IMG/VR virus record: IMGVR_UViG_3300027832_000074
Span: 1 to 31,023 of that record
Direction: 5' to 3' (one strand)
Source of the DNA: a virus
Length of the DNA: 31,023 bases
Position 1 is the stretch's first letter. Each line of letters starts with the position of its first letter. The notes beneath the pieces were generated by a model that did not search any database, was not told the origin of the DNA, and saw only the letters and a program-made list of their open reading frames with translations. This document shows, one piece after another, positions 19,147-26,636 of this stretch. The position numbers were made by a program, and so were the translations under genes.

Positions 19147-20100
19147 TTAAAATTCTTCATCAAACATACCATCAATTGATGTAGGTATCTCGACTCTCGT
19201 GTATTCACCCTCTCTTTTCTCAAAGAAATTGTTTTTACTAGATAATCCAATTCTAGACATATATTCTAATGGATTGTTAACTTTAAATTCAGTAGGGCAA
19301 CCGAAATCATTTAATACGATATCAGTAACGTACTGTACATATTTAATCATATCAGCTTTAGTTAAACCTTGTAAGCCATCTGGCATACTTTCATTAACAA
19401 ATAATTCCTCTACTTTACAACAACTTAAAATTATTTCTCTTAATTCATCAACTGAAAGTTTATACTCATCTTTTAAATAATTTTTATATAAGTTAAGTGC
19501 AAATTCATAATGGAATGTTTCATCTCTTAAAATCAATTCATTCATTGCCCCAAGACCAGGCATTTTATTACGACTTCTATACCAAAATACGCCAGAAAAT
19601 ACACTAGCGAATGATATACCTTCAACACATGCAAATGCAACTAATCTATGACCAAATGATGGATGATTAATCCAATCTTCAGCCCAAGATGCTTTGTTTG
19701 AAACGGCTATATTGGTCTCCATTGCGTTGAATAACTCTTCTCTCTCAGTTAAATTTGTTATATAAGTTTCGATAAGTAATGAATAACCATTGGCGTGAAC
19801 TTGTTCAGAAAATGTTTGATGACCATAGAAGTATTGTGCTTCTAAAATTTCAACTTCATTTAAGAAGTTTGTACATAGATTGTCTATAACTAATCCATCA
19901 GATATAGCAAAAAATGCTAAGATGTTTTTAAGATATACTTTTTCTTCATCTTTCAAATCATCAAAACGGTCCTTGCTTAAATCTGGTTCTTCAGCTACCC
20001 ATGTTTGAGCTTCTGCTTGTTTATACATTTGCCATAAGTCGTTGTGAATTACTGGAAATATTGAATACCTTTTTTTAAGTGTTTTATCCTTTAAATACAT
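19147..20100 (-). CDS. nrdB: Class Ia ribonucleotide reductase, beta (radical-generating) subunit
   Basis: Houses the di-iron tyrosyl radical cofactor that starts catalysis in the alpha subunit. All ligands expected from the E. coli enzyme can be placed with constant offsets: Asp68 (FFAISDGLV), Glu99 and His102 (TFSEQVHANGY), radical Tyr106, Glu160 (ACVEGISF), Glu194 and His197 (LRDETFHYEF). The tyrosine rules out the Tyr-less Mn/Fe type. The length of 317 aa is slightly shorter than E. coli NrdB, and the C-terminus (DGMFDEEF) gives the acidic, aromatic tail that docks to alpha. Gene order is beta then alpha. It starts 26 bp after the helicase gene and its leader is a long A/T run, so it is probably cotranscribed with the helicase. 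Confidence 0.97.
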   Translation of the reverse strand: MYLKDKTLKKRYSIFPVIHNDLWQMYKQAEAQTWVAEEPDLSKDRFDDLKDEEKVYLKNILAFFAISDGLVIDNLCTNFLNEVEILEAQYFYGHQTFSEQVHANGYSLLIETYITNLTEREELFNAMETNIAVSNKASWAEDWINHPSFGHRLVAFACVEGISFASVFSGVFWYRSRNKMPGLGAMNELILRDETFHYEFALNLYKNYLKDEYKLSVDELREIILSCCKVEELFVNESMPDGLQGLTKADMIKYVQYVTDIVLNDFGCPTEFKVNNPLEYMSRIGLSSKNNFFEKREGEYTRVEIPTSIDGMFDEEF

Positions 20101-20126
20101 AATTTTATTTGTTTTTTTTTTATTTG

Positions 20127-22658
20127 TTATCTGTCAGTTGGTACAACCAACCCATTTAAAATATCTTTTCTTTTATCAATGCCCGAAAGTATATCGTTTA
20201 CCCTTAATTGGTCGTTGACACCCTTTTGCACTTTATGTTGTGAGTGAGTTTTACCACCAACACTTTTACCCATATCTATTTGTATAGTACCATTATCGAA
20301 TGTTATATCTTCGAATATAATACCAGACTTACCAAAACGTGATTTAAGAATAGCAATTGTTGCTGTTCCAGCTTCTTTTTGGTCTAAAGTCTTAGCTACA
20401 GATAAAACAAAGTGAGCTATTTGTGCTTTTTTAATCGAACCACCCATTTGGTCTGCCTCAACTACATCAGCTTTAATTGAGCTTCTATTACCTTGAATTG
20501 CTGTCCATCCAGCCATATCTAGTTCAGATAACATAGCTTCAAACTCTCTCATAACACTACCCTCACCAGCATTTACATCGTCAAATTTTTTTGATGGACT
20601 AACACAATCAATATAGTCTAATAATATTAAATCTGGTCTAAAACCTTCAGCTATTTTTTTTCTAATGTATTGTTTAATTATTGGAATTGTTGTACCATCA
20701 CTAGAGAATTTTTTAAGTTTTAATCGACCCTTACTGTTTTCTTTCATATCTTTAGTCATAGTTTCTAACTCTTCTTTGTGTAGAGATAAACTATTCAAAT
20801 CATATCCAGACCAACATGACAAATGTTTTCGTTGAATCACCTTAGGGTTATCCTCGAAAAATATTTGTAACACATTATTACCATCATTCATAGCAGTGTT
20901 AGCGAATTTGGTCATCATTGTTGTATTATGCGTAACTATATAATCATCAGTAACATATAAGTGTTCTGGACTATCAACCATGATACACTGAGCTTCTTCT
21001 TTACCATAATATTCTATAGAAGAAATAAATTTATTTGATGAGTATTTATCACTTAACGTTAACTTATCTAATTTTCGTTCCAACCTAGATAACTTAAAAT
21101 TAATTGATTCTGGGAAACTAAAATAAACTCTATAAGCTTTTTTACACTTTATTTTAGTACCATCTATTTTTTTATATGAACCAATTTTACTTGATACATT
21201 ACAAGTACCACCTAATGACATAACCAATTCTTTAATTTGTTTACTCATTTGTTCAGATACTGTTACTATTTCAATTATATGTTTATCGATATACCCATCT
21301 GAATCAATTAAACCTTGTAAAAGACTTACCCTATCATCAATTGAAGAGAACAAATATTCATTAGGTATAAATTTAGTTTCTGAACCACAACCGTATAGGT
21401 TTAAACTCTCCAAACTTGGTTTAATACCTAATAGTGAAACCTTTTTTAATGAACGAGTAACTAAAACTAATTCACCATCTTCCTCGATTTCAAAATCTCT
21501 AACTTGTTCTGATATTAATAAATTATCATATATTTTAGAAATATCGGTTATAATTGATTCATCTTTAGTTACAAAATGTGGTTGATTAAAATTTGTAATG
21601 CACCCACCACCTAGAATAATACCTAATAAATATGGGTTAATAATTAATTCGTTTTTATTAAACTCAACTGGTGATACCGTTGGTACTTTATAGTTTAATC
21701 TTCTATTACCCCATACTTTAACATTACCAATCATATCAATTGTTTTCATTGTTTTATATGCACCATCAGACTCTAAATAAATAGTTTTACCATTTTTTTT
21801 AGTTTTTCTATTTCTTTGGTTAAGGGTATTTACAGACCATAAATGTTCTTCATCACATAACGTTTCAGTATTGTCATTAAATTTTACTTTATATATAGGT
21901 CTAATACCTTGTGGGAAAACTCCAACAACTTTAATTTTTTTACCATCACGACCAATTACTTCGTCACCAACACTAATATCACCCATAGTAACCCAACCAT
22001 TTGGTGTTAGAATCTTAGATTTTAATGGTTGTGCTTTACCAACACCAAATGGTGCTAATATAGCTGCTAATTCACCCTTAGATAAACCACCATCCATTAC
22101 ATCATCTAAACCTTCTATACCAGTTCTGATTGGTTTTCTGAAGTCTTCCTCTAAAACAGATGCTATATCATCAAATATATCTAAACCATCATCTCTGTTG
22201 TCACCATGTTCTAAAGCTTTCCTAAGTATAGTTTCACATTGTTCATAATCTTCTAAATTACCTTTTTCTATAATTTTGGTAATCTCAGCTACTGACCTCT
22301 TCATTTCTTGTTGTTTACAGAAAGTCATCGCAATATTCTGAACCTTTTCGGTATCATTTAAATCAGCTTCTTTTATCTTACGAAGTTGTGCTATAGTGTA
22401 TTTTTGTTGTATATCATCCTTAGCATCTTCCAATAATCTAAATTCGATGCTGCCCATATCTGGAACAACATCGTCTTTATCTTTGGCTTCTTTTATCGTA
22501 GCAGCAACAACTCTTAAGTAAGGGTCTTCAAAGTAGTTAGGGTTTAGGATGTCCAATATATTATTTGCAAATCTTTTGTCTGTTAATATTTGTGCAATTA
22601 ATCGTAATTGGTAGTCATATCCTAAGAAACCTAAACTATTTTTATCTATTTTTGCCAT
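20127..22658 (-). CDS. Replicative DNA helicase (DnaB/gp41 family) with intein in Walker A
   Basis: An 843-aa precursor. The exteins (residues 1-208 and 579-843) join to a 473-aa helicase, close to the 475 aa of T4 gp41, the hexameric 5'-3' fork helicase that works with primase. Extein evidence: an N-terminal DnaB-type helical domain (NSLGFLGYDYQLRLIAQILT), linker IRTGIEGLDDVMDGGLSKGE, Walker A re-formed as APFGVGKTT across the intein junction, Walker B PDLILLDYID, and a late QMGGSIKKAQIAHFVLSVAK helix typical of the family. The first Walker A residue is Ala instead of Gly. The insertion lies exactly between the Walker A Lys and Thr, so the enzyme should be inactive until splicing. The gene follows an unknown 162-aa gene by 64 bp and precedes nrdB. 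No primase gene is in view. Confidence 0.94.
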   Translation of the reverse strand: MAKIDKNSLGFLGYDYQLRLIAQILTDKRFANNILDILNPNYFEDPYLRVVAATIKEAKDKDDVVPDMGSIEFRLLEDAKDDIQQKYTIAQLRKIKEADLNDTEKVQNIAMTFCKQQEMKRSVAEITKIIEKGNLEDYEQCETILRKALEHGDNRDDGLDIFDDIASVLEEDFRKPIRTGIEGLDDVMDGGLSKGELAAILAPFGVGKAQPLKSKILTPNGWVTMGDISVGDEVIGRDGKKIKVVGVFPQGIRPIYKVKFNDNTETLCDEEHLWSVNTLNQRNRKTKKNGKTIYLESDGAYKTMKTIDMIGNVKVWGNRRLNYKVPTVSPVEFNKNELIINPYLLGIILGGGCITNFNQPHFVTKDESIITDISKIYDNLLISEQVRDFEIEEDGELVLVTRSLKKVSLLGIKPSLESLNLYGCGSETKFIPNEYLFSSIDDRVSLLQGLIDSDGYIDKHIIEIVTVSEQMSKQIKELVMSLGGTCNVSSKIGSYKKIDGTKIKCKKAYRVYFSFPESINFKLSRLERKLDKLTLSDKYSSNKFISSIEYYGKEEAQCIMVDSPEHLYVTDDYIVTHNTTMMTKFANTAMNDGNNVLQIFFEDNPKVIQRKHLSCWSGYDLNSLSLHKEELETMTKDMKENSKGRLKLKKFSSDGTTIPIIKQYIRKKIAEGFRPDLILLDYIDCVSPSKKFDDVNAGEGSVMREFEAMLSELDMAGWTAIQGNRSSIKADVVEADQMGGSIKKAQIAHFVLSVAKTLDQKEAGTATIAILKSRFGKSGIIFEDITFDNGTIQIDMGKSVGGKTHSQHKVQKGVNDQLRVNDILSGIDKRKDILNGLVVPTDR
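20925..22034 (-). mobile_element. Class 3-like intein with degenerate LAGLIDADG endonuclease
   Basis: Precursor residues 209-578 (370 aa). Block A is AQPLKSKILTPNGWVTMGDI followed by SVGDEVIG, so intein residue 1 is Ala, not a nucleophile. The end is CIMVDSPEHLYVTDDYIVTHN, then extein Thr. The class 3 signature can be placed: Trp274 in DEEHLW (block B), Cys558 (block F) and Thr576 before the His-Asn end (block G). In class 3 inteins the block F Cys starts splicing, so Ala1 is tolerated. The middle holds a two-motif homing endonuclease: NPYLLGIILGGGCI and VSLLQGLIDSDGYID. In the first motif the catalytic Asp is Gly (residue 351, codon 21606-21608); in the second the Asp is present. Boundaries are supported by restoration of Walker A on removal. 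Confidence 0.9.
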
Positions 22659-22722
22659 TTATTTTTTTTATATTTTTATATTTTTAAAAACCTTGTTATA
22701 ATAAATATGTCGATTATTTCAA

Positions 22723-23211
22723 TTATCCATTAACAAGTGAATAATTTTTTTTACCCATAAAATATCTAATCTCAGACGTTATAGATGGTATGATTTCCCT
22801 AACATCCACAGCGTATCTAACTTTAGGTGGGAAAAAATTACCAGAAAATTGGCTTTTACCAACAGAAACTTTATCCACCTTAATTTCGAATTGAAAGTTG
22901 TCTTCTTTATCAAAAATGTCTTTAGAAACCTCATCTTTTTGGATGTAATAAGGGTTGTAATTACTCCAGAGATATTCTCTAGATTTTTTTTGTAAATATT
23001 CTGGAATTATACCTAATGAACCATATTTCCCGTTATTCATTCCACATATATTATCCATTAATTCTTTCATTTCATAAGACTTTATAGAATCTTCGTTGTA
23101 ATCACGAATTTTAAAAAATCTCTGACAAATAATATGGTCATTGATGTACAAAATAAATTCAAATCTCTCATCTTCGAATTTTCTTACTGGTGTTCTTTCT
23201 TTTTCACTCAT
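22723..23211 (-). CDS. Unknown protein between helicase and RNase H (162 aa)
   Basis: A 162-aa protein starting MSEKERTPVRKFEDERFEFI, not recognised by me. It has a beta-rich N-terminal part (ILYINDHIICQRFFKIRDYN), a central aromatic region (YLWSNYNPYYIQKDEVS) and a C-terminal part with VRYAVDVREIIPSITSEIRY. There is no zinc motif, membrane helix or signal peptide. It sits 22 bp after the RNase H gene and 64 bp before the helicase gene, in the same orientation, so it probably works in DNA replication or recombination. In T4 the helicase loader gp59 lies near rnh and gene 32, and a loader or mediator is a reasonable guess, but I see no residue-level similarity to gp59 (217 aa). The leader is A-rich and lacks a Shine-Dalgarno sequence. 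Confidence 0.75.
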   Translation of the reverse strand: MSEKERTPVRKFEDERFEFILYINDHIICQRFFKIRDYNEDSIKSYEMKELMDNICGMNNGKYGSLGIIPEYLQKKSREYLWSNYNPYYIQKDEVSKDIFDKEDNFQFEIKVDKVSVGKSQFSGNFFPPKVRYAVDVREIIPSITSEIRYFMGKKNYSLVNG

Positions 23212-23233
23212 TTTTACTTTTTTTTTGTTGTTT

Positions 23234-24283
23234 TTAAAAAATTAACTTCTCTCTACTAATTAGGCTTTTAAATGGAACCAAATAGTCCTCCATCCTAAAT
23301 TCACCAATTGATTTGTCTATCTCATCTATCTTCAAATACTCATAAACTTTCTTAATTTCTCTACCCGATGAGTCTAGGGTGTTTTCCATTAAGTGTCTTA
23401 ATGCATCAATACCATTTTTAGTCATTTTTGGTTCTTCAAGGCTAACTATACTTTCATTTATTTCGTATATTTTATTTCCTTGCACACCATCCGTAACCGA
23501 ATTAATAATGTTATTAAATACAGTCAAAGGTTTCTTTTTATTACTTATTCTTTCATCTTGTTTTTCTTTAATAATTAATATAACTTCATCTAAAGACATT
23601 GCTCTTTCATTTAATTCTGGAACATGATTCAATAAAGTGGTTAAACCTAACCCTTTAATACCTTTTATTGAATCTGCAGAATCTCCTATCATAATTTTTA
23701 CCAATGCTGTATTTTCTAACTTATAGCGAAAGTACGAAGAAAAATTCGATATGTCAACATATTTCTTTAAATGTAGATAATAAATTCTAATATCTGTATC
23801 AATAACTTGTGCGATATCTGTATCATTTGTACATACAGTTATCTTTTCATTTGATTTTTTGTATTTACAGTAGTAGGCGATAAAGTCATCACTTTCAATA
23901 ACTTCATCTCTTAATTGTCTAACATATAATTCATTAAGATAATTCCAAATTTTCTTTAGTTGTCTTAATTCATTTTCTTCTGGAGTTGAACCATTTATAT
24001 AATCTTTACCTCTATCACTCTTGTAAGGCTCATATAATTCATATCTTAATTTACCGCTAAATTTACCATCCCAAAAAACATATACCCTATGGTATAAATC
24101 TTCAGTTAATAATTTTCGTATGACTGTAAAAAATTGATATATTCCACCAATATGTTCACCTTTGGAATTATACATATCTTTGGCACCAAAATACCCCGTT
24201 TTAAAGAGGGCATTTCCGTCTACCAATAATGTATGTTGTTTTTTTTCTTGAATTTCCCCATTTTTGGGTGGTCTTTTATTCAC
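23234..24283 (-). CDS. rnh: RNase H / 5'-3' exonuclease, FEN family (T4 rnh-like)
   Basis: Removes RNA primers and flaps from lagging-strand fragments. The 349-aa protein has the metal-binding acids of the 5'-nuclease family in order: Asp22 (LLVDGNALF), Asp72 (VYVFWDGKFSGKLRYELY), Glu130 with Asp132 and Asp133 (EVIESDDFIAYY), Asp154 and Asp156 (CTNDTDIAQV), and Asp201 and Asp204 (MIGDSADSIKGIKGLG), followed by the helix-three-turn-helix DNA-binding motif. T4 RNase H is 305 aa, so this one has about 40 extra residues, including a basic N-terminal extension. The only plausible in-frame start is GTG at 24283. An out-of-frame ATG eight bases upstream opens a three-residue frame (ATG AAG AAG TGA), so either a GTG start or a one-base error there is possible. 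It follows uvsX by 23 bp. Confidence 0.9.
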   Translation of the reverse strand: MNKRPPKNGEIQEKKQHTLLVDGNALFKTGYFGAKDMYNSKGEHIGGIYQFFTVIRKLLTEDLYHRVYVFWDGKFSGKLRYELYEPYKSDRGKDYINGSTPEENELRQLKKIWNYLNELYVRQLRDEVIESDDFIAYYCKYKKSNEKITVCTNDTDIAQVIDTDIRIYYLHLKKYVDISNFSSYFRYKLENTALVKIMIGDSADSIKGIKGLGLTTLLNHVPELNERAMSLDEVILIIKEKQDERISNKKKPLTVFNNIINSVTDGVQGNKIYEINESIVSLEEPKMTKNGIDALRHLMENTLDSSGREIKKVYEYLKIDEIDKSIGEFRMEDYLVPFKSLISREKLIF

Positions 24284-24306
24284 TTCTTCATTTTTAATAT
24301 TTAATA

Positions 24307-25410
24307 CTATTCGTTGGTATCATCACCTTCGAACCCACCTTCTTCTTCAGCGAACTGAATATCCGTATCGTAACCAACGTTTAACGCTTCGTGAATGAAC
24401 TTTCTATGTTCAGTCTTGTATTTGTCTAACTCATCTGGATTAACATACCCATGAGGCGTAGATGCGATAACACCATTTCTCTCAATACCAGTTACGTGAT
24501 TTTTTTCACATCGTATTTTAGCTTCAGTACCATATTGAAATTCTTGACTCAATGCAGTTGCTTTTAATTTCTTAGTACCATGTGTTAATATACCACCAAC
24601 GTGAACTATAAGTCTAGAGTTAAAGAACATAAATTCACCACCTTTGTGTTTAATAACAACACCATTCATAGAATCTAACCAAATTTTCTGAACACAAATC
24701 ATTGTATTAATATATGGACTTTCCTCACTTCTACTAGATGGAATTTTAAAGTTAACAATTGCTTGAAAAGCACCCATCGCACCAGCATTCCACATATTAT
24801 TAGAAGAATTAGAAACAGCTGATTTATAACAGTTTAAAGTACCAATTGAATCCCATAGAAAAACCATGTTTTTATTAATAATACCTTCTTCTTGTTTTTG
24901 AATCATTTCGGAAATAAATAATGAAACATCCTCAATAACTGGTTCCAGACGTGTTGGTTTAGCCATCATTTTACTATCTTGGTGATTGTAGTTCTTATAC
25001 CTATCATATAAATCTTTGCTTCTAATAAGGATAAAACCATCTGGTTTTTCAGTTATCTCACCAGTTTCTGAGTTAATAACTTCTTTGAATTTAACACCAA
25101 TTTGTTTTGCGTGTTCTGAATTCCAATTACCTTCAGTTTCTATAACAACTGCCATGTCACCAATTTTTTGTGCACCAGCAATGCCTTCGTAAAAAGCTGT
25201 TGATTTACCAGTATTTGAATAACCTCTAACAAGGCTTACAAATCCTCTTGGAAAACCTGGTAATTTTAAGGCATCATGCCAAGCTTTTGATAATGGGACC
25301 CATGTTAATGGTTTATCTTTTGGTTCTGAGCTGATGTTCTCAGCTTCTAAAAACGCATCTAAATCAAATTCTTGTTTCTCAATAGATTTCTTTTCTGGTT
25401 TTTTAGCCAT
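24307..25410 (-). CDS. uvsX: UvsX/RecA-like strand-exchange recombinase
   Basis: ATP-dependent recombinase that forms filaments on ssDNA displaced from the gp32-like protein and drives strand invasion in recombination-dependent replication. The 367-aa protein has Walker A GYSNTGKST (residues 63-71), a catalytic glutamate region AVVIETEGNW (about 88-95), Walker B NMVFLWDSIG with Asp187, and the family's later region ALSQEFQYGTEAKIRCEKNH. The length is near that of T4 UvsX (391 aa). The C-terminus is acidic (FAEEEGGFEGDDTNE), as in regulatory tails of RecA proteins. It starts 31 bp past the terminator behind the gp32-like gene, with an A/T-rich leader and no clear promoter, so expression may come from read-through of that terminator. 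It ends 23 bp before the RNase H gene with a TAG stop. Confidence 0.93.
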   Translation of the reverse strand: MAKKPEKKSIEKQEFDLDAFLEAENISSEPKDKPLTWVPLSKAWHDALKLPGFPRGFVSLVRGYSNTGKSTAFYEGIAGAQKIGDMAVVIETEGNWNSEHAKQIGVKFKEVINSETGEITEKPDGFILIRSKDLYDRYKNYNHQDSKMMAKPTRLEPVIEDVSLFISEMIQKQEEGIINKNMVFLWDSIGTLNCYKSAVSNSSNNMWNAGAMGAFQAIVNFKIPSSRSEESPYINTMICVQKIWLDSMNGVVIKHKGGEFMFFNSRLIVHVGGILTHGTKKLKATALSQEFQYGTEAKIRCEKNHVTGIERNGVIASTPHGYVNPDELDKYKTEHRKFIHEALNVGYDTDIQFAEEEGGFEGDDTNE

Positions 25411-25441
25411 TTAAATTAAATTTATTTTCTCGTTATTTTAG

Positions 25442-25476
25442 AACAAAAAAGCAGCTCTTTCAAACTGCTTTTTGTT
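25442..25476 (-). terminator. Intrinsic terminator after the gp32-like gene
   Basis: On the minus strand, AACAAAAAGCAG, a 10-base loop and CTGCTTTTTTGTT form a 12-bp stem with one bulged base, the 3' arm containing six T. It starts 17 bp after the gp32-like stop and lies 31 bp before uvsX. The tail beyond the stem is only moderately T-rich, so it may be leaky and set a high gp32 to UvsX ratio. Confidence 0.75.
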
Positions 25477-25493
25477 AATTACATCTAAACTAA

Positions 25494-26387
25494 TTAGAAT
25501 GGTAAATCATCTTCATCTATTTTAGAATCTGTTGATTTTAAACCTTCTGTAGTTGTGGCAACTTGAATGTTAGCTTTTAAGTTATCGATACCCATAGTGA
25601 TTTCATCTTCCTCTGGCGAAACTTCTTTCTCAGCATCCCTATCAACAAAACAATTTTCATTTTTATCCCAAATTGGAAAACCACCTTTTACTACGATTTT
25701 TAAATAATCATAATTCCTGATAGAATAAACATCTTCCCAAGTTCTAGTATCATTTAACCATTCTGCTTTTTTAACAGAGTCATCAGTTAATAATCCAGAA
25801 TCTTGTGAAACAATTGAATAAACAACTGGAATACTATTTTGGTTTCTTTGAATATTGATAGCTAAGTCACGTCCAGTTTCGGAATCTGTAATATTCCTAT
25901 TAGTTTTAAGTGCTGTTAACACTCCATGAATCTTATCAAAAATTCCTTCTTTACGATAATCATGGTTGAATCTCCAAAATTTAACCCCTTCTTCCTCAGC
26001 ATTTCTGTCGATTACTTTAACAACATACATTTTACGTGCATTGTATTTCTTCGCTAGTTCTTTGTCGGAAGCCTCACCAGTAGCTAATAAAGCCTCACGA
26101 GCCTCACAGAATGGACATGCTTCATTTTTCATATGTTTTAAACATGGGAAAGTTTTCCATTGACCATCTACTTGGATTTTGTGACCATGTAATTCCACAA
26201 ATGGAGAACCATCTGGTGATGGTAAGATTCTGATTTCTTTTGTTGCTGATTTTATTTCCTTCTCGATATAGGTATTGAAATAGTTAGCTAAATCATATAC
26301 TTTATCACTCTTCTTTTCGAACATAGGAGCATTGTTTTTCTCATACTGTTCTAACATCGCTTCTAAGCCTGTTTTTTCTTTACTCAT
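25494..26387 (-). CDS. Single-stranded DNA-binding protein, T4 gp32-like
   Basis: Coats ssDNA and organises replication and recombination proteins. The 297-aa length matches T4 gp32 (301 aa). A zinc site can be aligned with it: His69-x12-Cys82-x8-Cys91-x2-Cys94 (HKIQVDGQWKTFPC, then ACPFC) against His-x12-Cys-x9-Cys-x2-Cys in T4. Around it lie EIRILPSPDGSPFVELHGH and, later, a KMYVVKVIDRNAEEEGVKFW strand, similar in order to the T4 core. The N-terminal 35 residues are the likely cooperativity arm. The C-terminus is acidic and ends in DEDDLPF, which matches bacterial SSB tips rather than the T4 gp32 end. The gene has its own apparent promoters, an AAAT-repeat leader touching the start codon, and its own terminator, so it looks separately regulated. 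Confidence 0.88.
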   Translation of the reverse strand: MSKEKTGLEAMLEQYEKNNAPMFEKKSDKVYDLANYFNTYIEKEIKSATKEIRILPSPDGSPFVELHGHKIQVDGQWKTFPCLKHMKNEACPFCEAREALLATGEASDKELAKKYNARKMYVVKVIDRNAEEEGVKFWRFNHDYRKEGIFDKIHGVLTALKTNRNITDSETGRDLAINIQRNQNSIPVVYSIVSQDSGLLTDDSVKKAEWLNDTRTWEDVYSIRNYDYLKIVVKGGFPIWDKNENCFVDRDAEKEVSPEEDEITMGIDNLKANIQVATTTEGLKSTDSKIDEDDLPF

Positions 26388-26392
26388 TTTAC

Positions 26393-26423
<31 letters not shown>

Positions 26424-26457
26424 CTTTCATACATATTAATAAATTAATTAACATACT

Positions 26458-26487
26458 CAAACATAAGATATTATTCACAAAAGTCAA
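26458..26487 (-). promoter_or_regulatory. Putative Bacteroidota-type promoter P2 for the gp32-like gene
   Basis: On the minus strand TTG (26485-26487), a 19-base spacer and TATGTTTG (26458-26465) fit the TTG / TAnnTTTG consensus of Bacteroidota housekeeping promoters. The predicted start near 26452 gives a leader of about 65 nt that consists largely of the AAAT repeat. Confidence 0.55.
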
Positions 26488-26496
26488 GTAAAAATT

Positions 26497-26513
26497 AAAG
26501 TTATTTTAACTTT
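26497..26513. other. AT-rich inverted repeat between the two gp32 promoters
   Basis: AAAGTTA and TAACTTT pair around a 3-base loop. On the plus strand it is followed by more T, so it might be a weak terminator there. On the minus strand it would form a hairpin near the 5' end of transcripts from P1 only, not those from P2. Confidence 0.4.
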
Positions 26514-26533
26514 TTTTTAACACGTGATTTATA

Positions 26534-26567
26534 CAAATATACTATCTTAATAACCATAATGCAACAA
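26534..26567 (-). promoter_or_regulatory. Putative Bacteroidota-type promoter P1 upstream of the gp32-like gene
   Basis: On the minus strand TTG (26562-26564, with a second TTG at 26565-26567), a 20-base spacer and TATATTTG (26534-26541) match TTG / TAnnTTTG. It lies directly downstream of the terminator at 26588-26617. The predicted start is near 26528, giving a leader of about 140 nt. Confidence 0.6.
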
Positions 26568-26587
26568 AAATAAAAAAAAAATAAAAT

Positions 26588-26617
26588 AAATAAAAAAGGG
26601 CCCGAAAGGACCCTTTT
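26588..26617 (-). terminator. Intrinsic terminator after the 238-aa gene
   Basis: On the minus strand AAAAGGG-T-CC, loop TTTC, GG-G-CCCTTTT followed by more T. The single T/G position is a wobble pair in minus-strand RNA but a C/A mismatch in plus-strand RNA, so the hairpin is adapted to minus-strand transcription. It lies 19 bp after the stop at 26637. Confidence 0.88.
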
Positions 26618-26636
26618 AATGTTTTTTTTGTATATA

